Assembly: GCF_038237375.1 (NCBI RefSeq)
Contig: NZ_CP151273.1
Span: 2,604,001-2,668,000, forward strand
DNA length: 64,000 nt
Direction of reading: 5' to 3'
Source of the DNA: Alcaligenes sp. SDU_A2
GTDB taxonomy: Bacteria; Pseudomonadota; Gammaproteobacteria; Burkholderiales; Burkholderiaceae_B
Below are positions 27,977 through 38,429 of the stretch, piece after piece. Each line of letters begins with the position of its first letter. The stretch's first letter is position 1. Under the pieces are notes generated by a model. It saw only the letters and a program-made list of their open reading frames with translations. It searched no databases and was not told the DNA's origin. A program made the translations under genes and the position numbers.

Positions 27977-28840
27977 ATGAGCCCAGACGAGTACTGTCAG
28001 AACAAGGCAGCCCAGAGCGGCTCCAGCTTTTACTACGCCTTCCTGTTCCTGCCGCCGGAGCGCCGCCGCGCCATCACCGCCCTATATGCCTTTTGCCGTG
28101 AAGTGGACGATGTCGTGGACGAAGTCCACGAGGAATCCGTGGCACGCATGAAGCTGGTTTGGTGGCGCAACCAGGTAGCCGAACTGTATCAAGGCCGCAC
28201 CCAGCACCCAGTCATGCAGGCCCTGGCCCCGCATGTGCAGGCCTTTGGCTTGCCCCAGGAGCAACTGCTGGCCGTCATCGACGGCATGGAAATGGATCTG
28301 GATCAGGCCCGTTACGAAAGCTGGGAGGACCTAAAACGCTACTGCTGGCACGCCGCCGGGGTGGTCGGCCTGCTGTCGGCGCGGATTTTTGGTCAGACGC
28401 AAGAACAGACCAGCGACTACGCCGAAAAACTGGGCCTGGCTTTTCAGTTGACCAATATCATCCGCGATGTGGGCGACGACGCCCGACGCGGACGCATCTA
28501 CCTGCCCCAGCAAGAGCTGGACCGATTCGAGGTGCGCACCAGCGAGATTCTGAATCATCAGCATTCGGAACGCTTTGAAGCCTTGATGGCTTTCCAGACC
28601 GAGCGTGCGCAGGAACTGTACCGGGACGCCATGCGCGCCCTGCCCGCAGCCGATCGGCGCGCCCAGCGCCCCGGCCTGCTGATGGCCGCCATCTACCATG
28701 CCTTGCTGAACGAAATCGCGCGTGACCGTTGGCATGTGCTGGAGCAGCGCATTTCGCTCACGCCCATACGCAAATTATGGCTGGCATGGAAAACCTGGGT
28801 GTCGGGCGGACGCGGCCTGCAACGCAAACTAGGCCGATGA
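27977..28840 (+). CDS. hpnD: Presqualene diphosphate synthase HpnD
   Basis: 287 residues of the trans-isoprenyl head-to-head synthase family. The motifs are DDVVDE (about residue 41) and NIIRDVGDDARRGRIYLPQ (about 155-175), with the N-terminal SGSSFYYAFLFLPPERRRA. It condenses two farnesyl diphosphates to presqualene diphosphate, the first step to squalene and hopanoids. Its stop overlaps the hpnE start (ATGA). Confidence 0.94.
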   Translation: MSPDEYCQNKAAQSGSSFYYAFLFLPPERRRAITALYAFCREVDDVVDEVHEESVARMKLVWWRNQVAELYQGRTQHPVMQALAPHVQAFGLPQEQLLAVIDGMEMDLDQARYESWEDLKRYCWHAAGVVGLLSARIFGQTQEQTSDYAEKLGLAFQLTNIIRDVGDDARRGRIYLPQQELDRFEVRTSEILNHQHSERFEALMAFQTERAQELYRDAMRALPAADRRAQRPGLLMAAIYHALLNEIARDRWHVLEQRISLTPIRKLWLAWKTWVSGGRGLQRKLGR

Positions 28841-30138
28841 AGGTCGCCGTCATCGGCGCGGGCTGGGCCGGCTGCGCCGCTGCCTGGGCGCTGAAGTCCC
28901 AAGGCCATGCCCCTACCGTCTTTGAGTCTGCCCGCCATATCGGCGGGCGGGCGCGCCGCATCTACAGCCCTAAACTGCAACGCGAACTGGACAATGGGCA
29001 GCATATTCTGCTGGGTGCCTACACCCAGACCCTGGGCCTGCTGCGCGAACTAGGGCTAGACGAAAGCACACGCCTGCATCGTCAGGAACTGGACATCGTG
29101 GCTGCCCAGGGCGACTTTCGCCTGCGCAACCGCGCCCTGCCCGCCCCCTGGCATCTGCTGGCCGGCCTGCTGAGCGCCCAAGGCATAGGCTGGAGGCAAA
29201 AACTGAAGCTGGCCCGTTTCTGCCGCTGGCTTGAAACACAGCGCTGGCGCGCTCCCGACGGGCTGACCGTGCTGCAATTGTTAGACCGACACGGCCAGGA
29301 CGCGGACCTGATCCGCTTGTTCTGGCAGCCGCTGTGCGTGGCTGCCATGAACACGCCGATCGAACAGGCATGCGCCCAACTGTTCGCCCATGTGCTGCGC
29401 GATAGCCTGGGCGGCCCCCGTCAAGCCAGCCAGCCTTTGATTCCCTTGACCGATCTGGGGCGTCTTTGGTGCGAACCCGCGCTACACGAACTGGACGTAC
29501 ATCTGGGCCACCGCGTTCAGAGCCTGCAACTGACCAAGGACGGCGTAGACGTAGACAGCCAGCCGTTCGATGCCGCCATCCTGGCCTGCCCGCCCCCACA
29601 GGCCAGACGCCTGCTGTCCACCCTGCCAAGCACCGCGCACAGCGAACAACTATTAGCCGATCTGGACGCCATGCAGTACGTGCCTATCGCCACGCTGTAT
29701 CTGGATCTGAATCAGCCTTGGAACCTGCCCCACCCTATGCTGATGCTGCACGATGTCACCGGCAGCGCAGGCCAGTGGCTGTTCGATCATAGTGCCCTGA
29801 AACCAGACGGCCGGGAAACGCTGCTTGCCATCGTCGTCAGTGATGCGATACGCCTGCAGGCGCTGCCACGGGAACAAGCGATTGCAGCCATTGTGGAGCA
29901 GATACGCAGCCAGACGCAGCGTTTCGGCCCTATGCCGACCGTGCGCAACACGGAACTGATCATCGAAAAACGCGCCACCTTCGCGGCCGTGCCCGGCCTG
30001 CGGCGGCCCAGCGTTACGACTGCCTGGCCTGCGCTGCGGCTGGCCGGAGACTGGACCAACACCGGCTACCCCGGCGTACTGGAAGGAGCGGTGCGCAGCG
30101 GCCTTCAGGCGGCCCACAGCCTGGGAACGACCACGTAA
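28837..30138 (+). CDS. hpnE: Hydroxysqualene dehydroxylase HpnE
   Basis: 433 residues, an amine-oxidase-type flavoprotein: dinucleotide-binding VAVIGAGWAGCAAAWAL at the start, then FESARHIGGRARR. The C-terminal FAD motif is LRLAGDWTNTGYPGVLEGAVRSG. HpnE reduces hydroxysqualene to squalene, completing the HpnCDE route. The ATG at 28837 overlaps the hpnD stop by 4 nt; the longer upstream frame is a shadow of hpnD. A squalene-hopene cyclase is not in this window. Confidence 0.93.
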   Translation: MKVAVIGAGWAGCAAAWALKSQGHAPTVFESARHIGGRARRIYSPKLQRELDNGQHILLGAYTQTLGLLRELGLDESTRLHRQELDIVAAQGDFRLRNRALPAPWHLLAGLLSAQGIGWRQKLKLARFCRWLETQRWRAPDGLTVLQLLDRHGQDADLIRLFWQPLCVAAMNTPIEQACAQLFAHVLRDSLGGPRQASQPLIPLTDLGRLWCEPALHELDVHLGHRVQSLQLTKDGVDVDSQPFDAAILACPPPQARRLLSTLPSTAHSEQLLADLDAMQYVPIATLYLDLNQPWNLPHPMLMLHDVTGSAGQWLFDHSALKPDGRETLLAIVVSDAIRLQALPREQAIAAIVEQIRSQTQRFGPMPTVRNTELIIEKRATFAAVPGLRRPSVTTAWPALRLAGDWTNTGYPGVLEGAVRSGLQAAHSLGTTT

Positions 30139-30150
30139 CAACGGCTGCGT

Positions 30151-30711
30151 TTACTGCGCCGGCGGCGTCACCATCACCGTCTGGGCCGGCTTGTACCTGG
30201 CAAAAAAGTCCTGCTGAAACAAGCGCATGCGCACCACATCCCGATATTGGCCATTGATGAAGAACTCGTGCTTGAGCTCTCCTTCGACCTCGAAGCCAAA
30301 TTTCTTGTAAATATGAATGGCTTTGTGGTTTTCCTTGTCCACAATCAAAACGATTTTGTACAGATTCAACACACCAAAGCCATATTCGATGGCCTGCATC
30401 GTGGCACGCGACGCAATCCCCTTGCCTTGGTATTCGGGCGCAATAATGATCTGGAACTCGGCCCGTCGATGGACATGATCAATCTCGACCAACTCCACCA
30501 CCCCGACCGCCAATCCTTCCCATTGCACAATAAAGCGGCGTTCACGCTGGTCATGTATGTGTTCGTCGTAGAGCGCAACCAATTCCCCATAGGTTTCGTA
30601 GGGCTCTTCAAACCAGTAACGCATCACAATGGCGTTATTGTCCAGCAGGTGCACAAAGCGCAGATCCTCGCGCTCCAGGGGGCGCAGTTTGACATGGTGG
30701 TCGGTACTCAT
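30151..30711 (-). CDS. speG: Spermidine N1-acetyltransferase SpeG
   Basis: 186 residues of the GNAT family. It opens [20 protein letters not shown]. The acetyl-CoA loop lies at [19 protein letters not shown] (about residues 94-112), and the SpeG-typical [20 protein letters not shown] follows. It acetylates spermidine and spermine to prevent polyamine toxicity. It is convergent with hpnE (12-nt gap) and stands alone, with a long non-coding gap upstream. Together with potFGHI it gives the window two polyamine functions. Confidence 0.9.
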   Translation of the reverse strand: MSTDHHVKLRPLEREDLRFVHLLDNNAIVMRYWFEEPYETYGELVALYDEHIHDQRERRFIVQWEGLAVGVVELVEIDHVHRRAEFQIIIAPEYQGKGIASRATMQAIEYGFGVLNLYKIVLIVDKENHKAIHIYKKFGFEVEGELKHEFFINGQYRDVVRMRLFQQDFFARYKPAQTVMVTPPAQ

Positions 30712-31055
30712 TGGGGGTTTCCTTTTCTGTTCAAGGGCTGAGCCTCTACAGCCGGTCTGAACGACTGGCCTGGATCATACCTAAGCCTCTTTATTTTCCA
30801 TGCCGGGAATCGATTTATAAAGTTAAAACCCATTCATTGTATTGATGCTTTTGGGGCTTAAAGGTACGAAAGCACCGAATCGAGCGCAGCTTATGCTGCC
30901 TGGAGTGTACGACTTTAGCCAAGCAAAGATGGAGCTAAATCCAGGACAGAGATGGGGACTAGGGCTGGGCTATCAGAGTCGGGGCCAGAGATTGGGAATA
31001 GGCTAAAAAGCGGTATGCAGCATTCGGCCGCCGTTCAGGCTACCCAGAGGTTTTC
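30712..31055. other. Non-coding gap upstream of speG
   Basis: No credible gene. The GC content is moderate, with an AT-rich patch around 30790-30850 that may include the speG promoter, and a small hairpin (GCAGC-TTAT-GCTGC) near 30887-30900. The region ends where recognisable fragments of the palindromic element begin. Confidence 0.5.
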
Positions 31056-31057
31056 TT

Positions 31058-31126
31058 GGGGCTGACTGCTTGCCGGGGCTACGCGCCGGTTCCCTGGTCG
31101 AACACGCGGCTCGGGTGCGCCTTGAA
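31058..31126 (-). repeat. Half copy of the palindromic element (copy E)
   Basis: 69 bp that align without gaps to 40517-40585 of copy C at roughly 80% identity. The segment contains the conserved GACCAGGG, hairpin P6 and the 3' strands of helices P2 and P3, in minus orientation. The 5' half and terminal hairpin are missing, so it looks like a truncated relic. It lies directly left of the longer homology shared by copies A and B. Confidence 0.7.
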
Positions 31127-31227
31127 CAGCTCACAACACCGATTACATAGCCCCGGCCATATGCGTTCAGTCCAAACAGAACATTCAGCGGATGGCTGAT
31201 ATGTTGGACAGCATACGCTGATGGTTC

Positions 31228-31525
31228 GCCGTTTGGGCCAAGCACAGCGGTGCCGTTCTCGCCAGGTCAGCCACAGTGGGCCAGCGGGCGAGTCAGGGCC
31301 TGCGCCGCAGGCAGGATGCCGGGGCGGGAGGCAAGGGGCGTGTTGTTCGAGCAGGACGCTTGTGATTCGTCCAGCGGACGAATCACCCTGCGAGTTCACG
31401 CCCCGCCCGCCCCGGTATCCTGACCAGGGAACCCGCGCACAGCGCGGGCGAAGGCCCCAGCCAAGCCGGCCCGCTGTGGCTGACCTGGCGAGAACCCGGG
31501 TTGCTTTCTGCCTGGCCCAAACGGC
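31228..31525 (+). repeat. Structured palindromic element, copy A
   Basis: 298 bp bounded by a perfect 13-bp inverted repeat (31228-31240 with 31513-31525). Inside it, 31255-31282 pairs with 31468-31495 (27 of 28 plus one wobble). P2 then pairs 31314-31328 with 31406-31420. The core starts GGGAGGCAAG at 31326 and ends in hairpin P5 (31364-31384, loop AGC). It lies 124 bp beyond the thrC stop and reads against thrC. Left-flanking sequence from about 31127 is also shared with copy B. Confidence 0.85.
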
Positions 31526-31566
31526 CCGCCCAATACGAAGGAGTCCCCGAAACATCTCGAAGAAGC

Positions 31567-31606
31567 AAAAAAAACCCATCAGTTGGAGATGTATCCAACT
31601 GATGGG
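31567..31606 (-). terminator. Rho-independent terminator of alaC-hom-thrC
   Basis: A perfect 13-bp stem (CCCATCAGTTGGA with TCCAACTGATGGG) with a 6-nt loop, followed on the minus strand by eight U residues. It ends the transcript 43 nt after the thrC stop, before copy A of the palindromic element. Confidence 0.92.
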
Positions 31607-31649
31607 GGTCGTTCACAAGCCAAGGGGATTGTTATCCCCGCGATACGGT

Positions 31650-33058
31650 TCAGACCGGCGCGTGCTCTTCGATGTAGCGACGCACCTGTTCCAGATCGGC
31701 ATCCATGACCACGACCTTTTGGGGCAGTTCGGCCAGACCGGCCAGATGGGCCGGGACAGGCGCGGGCTGACCGATGGCTTCTTCGATGGTTTCGGAGAAC
31801 TTGGCCGGCAAAGCGGTTTCCAATACCAGCATGGGAATGCCTTGATCGCGATGCGCCAGCGCCACTTTGACGCCGTCGGCGGTATGCGGATCGATCAGGG
31901 TCTGGTGCTGCTCGTACACCTGGGCAATGGTTTCCAGACGATCCTGGTGCGAACTGGCACCAGCCACGAAACCGTATTCGGCTTCAAAGCGCGGCAGATG
32001 TTCGCTAAGATCGAAATAACCATCACGCGCCAATTGTTCCCACAGCGCCTTGACCTTGGCACCGTCGCGTCCCAGCAAATCAAAAATGAAGCGCTCGAAG
32101 TTGGAGGCACGCGAAATGTCCATAGAAGGACTGGAGGTGGCGTAAGTGTGCTGCGAGCCGCGTGGACGGTAGATGCCGGTGCGAAAAAACTCTTCCAGCA
32201 CATTGTTCTCGTTCGTGGCCAGCACCAGCTTATGAACCGGCAGGCCCATCTGGCGGGCGATATGCCCCGACAAGATATTGCCGAAGTTACCCGATGGCAC
32301 GGCAAAGGATACTTTCTGGCCGGACGCCGAGGTGGCACGCAGCCAACCCCAGAAGTAGTAAACCACCTGGGCGCTGATACGAGCCCAGTTGATGGAGTTG
32401 ACTGCCCCCAGGTGCATGCGCGACTTGAACTCCAGATCGCCCGCCAACGCTTTGACGATGTCCTGGCAGTCGTCAAATACGCCCTTGACCGACAAGTTAT
32501 GGATATTGTCGTCCTGCAAGGAATACATCTGGGCGCGCTGAAATGCGCTCATGCGGCCAAAGGGCGAGAGCATGAACACGCTGACGCCGCGTTTGCCGCG
32601 CAGCGCGTATTCGGCCGCCGAGCCAGTATCGCCGGAAGTCGCTCCTACGATATTCAGGGTGCTGTTGCGTTTGGCCAGCACATACTCAAAAGCCTGGCCC
32701 AGAAACTGCATGGCCATATCCTTGAACGCCAAGGTCGGGCCTTGCGACAGGCCCAGCAATGCAAGACCAGGGGCCAGCGGCTTGACCGGCACGACCTGTT
32801 CGCTGTCGAATACGCCGGGCGCATAAGCGCGTTGGGTCAATTCCGCCAGTTCGCCCTTGGGTATATCGGTAACGAACAAGGACAGCACTTCGGCAGCCAG
32901 CTCGGGATAGCTGAGCGCGCGCCAGGACTCCAGCGTCTGGGCGCTGACCTGCGGGTATTGCTCGGGCATGGCCAGGCCGCCATCCGGAGCCAAGCCTTCC
33001 AGCAGGATGTCCGAAAACGGCTGCGGCGTCATGCCGCCGCGCGTGGATATGTAGTTCA

Positions 33059-33059
<1 letters not shown>
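31650..33059 (-). CDS. thrC: Threonine synthase
   Basis: 469 residues, the long ThrC class of proteobacteria. The pyridoxal-phosphate lysine is in PTLAFKDMAMQF (about residue 110); NIVGATSGDTGSAAEYAL and FAVPSGNFGNILSG are the phosphate-binding loops. It converts O-phosphohomoserine to threonine. The start codon overlaps the hom stop (TAATG), so it is cotranscribed and probably coupled. Homoserine kinase is not adjacent here. Confidence 0.96.
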
Positions 33060-34353
<1,294 letters not shown>

Positions 34354-34357
<4 letters not shown>

Positions 34358-35541
34358 TTAACAAAACCGTCCTTACGGAACATTTCTTTGATGCCGCGCA
34401 CCGCCTGACGGGTGCGTTGCTCGTTTTCGATCAGCGCAAAGCGCACGTAGTTATCGCCATACTCGCCAAAGCCGATGCCGGGGGATACGGCAACCTTGGC
34501 GTCGCTGAGCAGGCGCTTGGCGAACTCCAGCGAACCCATGTCCTTGTAGAACTCGGGAATCTTGGCCCAGATGTACATGGAGGCCTTGGGGATATCGACC
34601 ATCCAGCCGGCTTCGTGCAGGCCCTTGGCCAGCACATCGCGCCGCCGGCGATATTGCTCGACGACCTCGGACACGCAATCCTGCGGGCCTTCCAGAGCCG
34701 CAATAGCAGCGACCTGAATGGGCGTGAAGGTGCCGTAATCGTGATAGCTCTTGATCCGCGCCAGGGCGTTGACCAGGGTTTCGTTACCCACCATGAAGCC
34801 AATGCGCCAGCCGGCCATATTGTAGCTCTTGCTCATGGTGAAAAATTCCACGGCCACATCGCGCGCGCCTTCCACCTGCATGATGGACGGGGCCACATAA
34901 CCGTCGAAAGTAATGTCTGCATACGCCAGGTCATGCACGACCAGAATGCCGTGTTCGCGAGCCAGCGCGACGATGCGCTCGAAAAAGGACAGATCCACGC
35001 ACTGCGCCGTGGGATTGCTGGGAAAACCCAGAATCATCATCTTGGGCTTGGGAATGGACTCGCGCACCGCTTTTTCGATTTCATCGAAAAAATCCACACC
35101 CGGCACCATAGGCACGGAACGGATATTGGCACCGGCGATGACCGCGCCATAAATATGGATGGGATAGCTGGGATTGGGCACCAGCACGGTATCACCTTTG
35201 TCCAGCGTGGCCAGCATCAGATGGGCCAAGCCTTCTTTGGAGCCGATGGTGACGATGGCTTCGCTATCCGGATCCAGTTGCACGTTATAGCGGCGCTCGT
35301 ACCAATTCGTGATGGCGCGGCGCAGACGCGGGATACCTTTGGAGACGGAATAGCCATGCGTATCGGGGCGTGTCGAGGCCTCGACCAGCTTTTCCACGAT
35401 GTGCGCGGGCGTCGCGCCATCCGGATTACCCATCGACATGTCGATAATGTCCTCACCACGACGGCGCGCGGCCATCTTCAGCTCGCCGGTAATGTTGAAC
35501 ACATAAGGGGGCAGGCGCTCGATGCGCGGAAAGCGGATCAT
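34354..35541 (-). CDS. alaC: Alanine transaminase-like aminotransferase
   Basis: 395 residues, fold type I aminotransferase. The pyridoxal-phosphate lysine is in [14 protein letters not shown] (about residue 238), and [12 protein letters not shown] is also typical of AlaC/YfdZ enzymes. It most likely makes alanine from pyruvate and glutamate. The protein is commonly placed before hom-thrC in Burkholderiales, perhaps to balance amino-acid precursors. First gene of the operon. Confidence 0.9.
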
Positions 35542-35586
35542 GATATTCCTTGGAAAGACAATGGCGGCAGGCGCGATTGAAAAGGC

Positions 35587-35610
35587 GGGATTAAATCAAA
35601 GAGTTTAATC
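35587..35610. promoter_or_regulatory. Inverted repeat between alaC and Mth938-like gene
   Basis: A perfect 8-bp palindrome (GGATTAAA and TTTAATCC) separated by 8 nt, 45 bp upstream of the alaC start and about 100 bp upstream of the divergent gene. It could be an operator shared by the two promoters. No regulator can be named. Confidence 0.4.
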
Positions 35611-35709
35611 CATGATCGCGCATGTGAGAATCATTGCGCACAGCGCCGCCGCGCCCGTGGACCGTGCCGCTTTGCGCTATGATCAAGGCTGTAACGGGAG
35701 ATCTTCATC

Positions 35710-36153
35710 GTGCAACTGCAACGCGAACACAATCCGGCCTTAAATGCCATCACCGCCTACGGCGATGACTACGTGGCCATCAATTTCCAACGTCACGATC
35801 AATCCATCTTCTTTGCCCCCGACGGCCCGGTCCAGGAACTGGCCGTACAGCACGCCGCCCAGTTGACGGTCGAGCACCTTCGCGCCTTTGTCGGCCTGGA
35901 CAAGATCAAGCAAGACCCTATGGCATTTCTGGATGATGCGCCGCCAGCCCGCCCGGCCGACGCGCCGGAACTGCTGTTGATCGGCACCGGCCAACGCCAA
36001 CATTTCCTGAACCCTGCCATTACACAGGAATTGCTGCAATTGGGCATAGGTGTGGAAATCATGGATACCCAGGCCGCCGCCAGAACCTACAATATTCTCA
36101 TGGCCGAAGGACGCAAAGTCGTCGTCGCCCTACTGATACAGGAACCCGCATGA
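35710..36153 (+). CDS. Mth938-like domain protein
   Basis: 147 residues from GTG 35710, with GGGAG 9 nt upstream. The sequence has the DUF498/Mth938 fold marks: ELLLIGTGQRQHFLNPAI, then LLQLGIGVEIMDTQAAARTYNIL and a C-terminal RKVVVALLI. Bacterial members are uncharacterised; mitochondrial relatives (NDUFAF3) assist complex I assembly. It overlaps bcp by 4 nt, so it belongs to a two-gene unit with it. Confidence 0.85.
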   Translation: MQLQREHNPALNAITAYGDDYVAINFQRHDQSIFFAPDGPVQELAVQHAAQLTVEHLRAFVGLDKIKQDPMAFLDDAPPARPADAPELLLIGTGQRQHFLNPAITQELLQLGIGVEIMDTQAAARTYNILMAEGRKVVVALLIQEPA

Positions 36154-36617
36154 GCACCGTACAGACCGGATCACCTATTCCCGAGTTTTCCGTGCCAGCT
36201 ACCCACGGCCCATTTTCCACGGCCAGCCTACATGGCCAAAAAACCGTGCTGTATTTCTACCCCAAGGACAACACGCCGGGCTGCACCACCGAATCGCAGA
36301 ACTTTCGCGATGCCCTGCCCCAGTTCCAGGCGGCCGGTACGCAGATCGTTGGTGTTTCGCGTGATTCGCTGGCCTCGCACCAACGCTTTACCGATAAGCA
36401 AGAGTTGAATTTTTCCCTCGCCGCCGACACCGACGAAACCCTGTGCCAACTGTTCGGCGTCATCAAGATGAAAAACATGTACGGTAAACAGGTACGAGGC
36501 ATAGAGCGCAGCACCTTCCTGATCGACGCCCAAGGCGTGCTGATCCAAGAATGGCGTGGCGTGAAAGTGCCCGGCCACGTGGACGCCGTGTTGCAGGCGG
36601 CCCAAGAACTGGCCTGA
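36150..36617 (+). CDS. bcp: Peroxiredoxin of the BCP/PrxQ family
   Basis: 155 residues, thioredoxin-like fold. The peroxidatic Cys45 is in NTPGCTTESQNFRD, the Arg is in VGVSRDSLASHQRF. The resolving Cys that Escherichia coli BCP has five residues later is Gln50 here, so the enzyme resembles a one-Cys variant; the only other Cys is Cys99 (DETLCQLFGV). It reduces peroxides with a thioredoxin-type donor. Upstream overlap with the Mth938-like gene by 4 nt. Confidence 0.92.
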   Translation: MSTVQTGSPIPEFSVPATHGPFSTASLHGQKTVLYFYPKDNTPGCTTESQNFRDALPQFQAAGTQIVGVSRDSLASHQRFTDKQELNFSLAADTDETLCQLFGVIKMKNMYGKQVRGIERSTFLIDAQGVLIQEWRGVKVPGHVDAVLQAAQELA

Positions 36618-36669
36618 ACCCTTATCGCGCCGGCCCGCACGCCGGCGCACAACCAGGAGTACGTCCTAC

Positions 36670-38369
36670 ATGCCGCTACCCAAGTTGCCCACCAAGCTGG
36701 GAACCCTGCTTAGCGAAGACGACGTGACCGTCGTCGTTGCCGAACCGCCGGCACCGGCACCCGAGCCGGCCGCCACGGTGCCGCAAGCCAAGGCCAAGCC
36801 GGCCCGCAACAAACCGACAAGCGCTCCACGCAAGGCCGAACCGGCTCCTGCAGCAGCCCCTCGCGCCGCCGCCACACCCACTGCAACGCCCGCGCCCGCC
36901 GCCACTGCGCCGGCCGCCCCCAGCCCCGTCGCGCCCCAGGTGCAGCGCCCAAGCGCGCCCGCCTGTCGCCGCAACTGCGCAAGCTGTTCGTGCTGGACAC
37001 CAATGTGCTGCTGCACGACTCCAATTCCTTGTTCAAGTTCGAAGAACACGACATCTTCTTGCCCATGATGGTGCTCGAAGAGCTGGACCACCAGAAGAAA
37101 GGCCTGTCCGAAGTGGCCCGCAACGCGCGCCAGGTCAGCCGCTCTCTGGAAGGCCTGGTGGGCGATCACGGCCTGGACAAGCCCATCCATCTGGACGGCA
37201 TCGGCAATACCGAAGCCCTGGGTTCGGTCATATTCCAGACCGTCGCCCTGGACACCCGCCTGCCTATCGAGCTGCCGGTCGGCAAGGCCGACAACGCCAT
37301 CCTGGCCGTGGTGCATGCGCTTAAAGAGTCCATGCCCAAACGCGAAGTCGTGCTGGTGTCCAAAGACATCAATATGCGCCTGAAGGCCAAGGCGCTGGGC
37401 CTGCAGGCCGAAGACTACCGCCACGACCATGTCCTGGACGACTCGGATCTGCTCTACGACGGCGTCATGCCCCTGCCGGCCAATTTCTGGACCAAGCACG
37501 GCAAAAACATGGAGTCCTGGCAACAAGGCGGCACCACCTACTATCGCATCAGCGGCCCGCTGTGCAGCCAGTTCATGGTTAACCAGTTTGTCTTTACCGA
37601 AGGCGAAGAACCGCTGTATGCCCAGGTACGCGAAACCGCCGGCAACACCGCTGTGCTGGCAACCCTGCGCGACTACAGCCACGGCAAGAACAATGTCTGG
37701 GGGATCACGGCCCGCAACCGCGAGCAGAATTTCGCCCTGAACCTGCTCATGAATCCGGATTTCGACTTTGTCTCGCTGCTAGGCCACGCTGGCACAGGCA
37801 AAACGCTGTTGGCTCTGGCCAGTGCCTTGACCCAGACGCTGGAAACCAAGCGCTACAACGAAATCATCATTACCCGCGCCACGGTGCCGGTGGGTGACGA
37901 TATCGGCTTTCTGCCCGGCACCGAGGAAGAAAAAATGCAGCCCTGGATGGGCGCGCTGGAGGACAATCTGGAAGTTTTGCACCTGGGCACGGGCAAGTCC
38001 TCGACCAATCTGGGCAGCGGACAGGAGCCTCAGCGCAACTCGACCATGGAACTGATACGCTCCAAGATCAAGGTCAAGTCACTCAGTTTCATGCGCGGGC
38101 GCACCTTCATGAACAAGTTCCTGATCATCGACGAAGCGCAGAACCTGACACCCAAGCAGATGAAAACGCTGGTGACGCGCGCCGGTCCGGGGACTAAAAT
38201 CATCTGTCTGGGCAATATCGCCCAGATCGACACCCCCTATCTGACCGAAGGCAGCTCCGGTCTGACCTATGTAGTGGACCGTTTCAAGGGATGGCCGCAC
38301 GCCGGCCATATCACCTTGCAGCGCGGCGAGCGTTCCCGTCTGGCCGATTACGCCAGCGACGCACTCTGA
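36670..38369 (+). CDS. PhoH-family ATPase with PIN domain, frameshifted
   Basis: The N-terminal part, MPLPKLPTKLGTLLSEDDV plus a long Pro/Ala linker, is in one frame (36670 on, with AGGAG upstream). The rest, RARLSPQLRKLFVLDTNVLL to the end, is in the frame one base back. The break is at a C-run at 36948-36950: one more C would restore RPKRARLSPQLRKL. The frame-3 part encodes a PIN ribonuclease domain and the PhoH ATP-binding domain (Walker A GHAGTGKT). PhoH2-type proteins act in RNA processing and degradation. It may be a sequencing indel, a real mutation or programmed frameshifting. A restart at GTG 36990 would lose the start of the PIN domain. Confidence 0.8.
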
Positions 38370-38388
38370 CCGGTGCCACCGCATAACG

Positions 38389-38414
38389 AACCGGGTCCTG
38401 GACCCGGTTTTTTT
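38389..38414 (+). terminator. Rho-independent terminator after the phoH-family gene
   Basis: Ten-base arms (AACCGGGTCC and GGACCCGGTT) around a single T, followed by seven U residues. It lies 20 nt beyond the phoH-family stop, only 15 nt ahead of the pdxA start codon. Confidence 0.9.
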
Positions 38415-38429
38415 ATTGACATAGCGCAC

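Noticed and set aside
31341-31352. TGTTCGAGC in the element core as a possible tRNA T-loop remnant
   Set aside because: The surrounding helices do not make a tRNA cloverleaf and no CCA end or anticodon arm can be drawn; the resemblance is only to the T-loop.
38419-38424. TTGACA hexamer before pdxA as a -35 box
   Set aside because: It is only 6 nt upstream of the start codon, so a promoter using it would start inside the gene.
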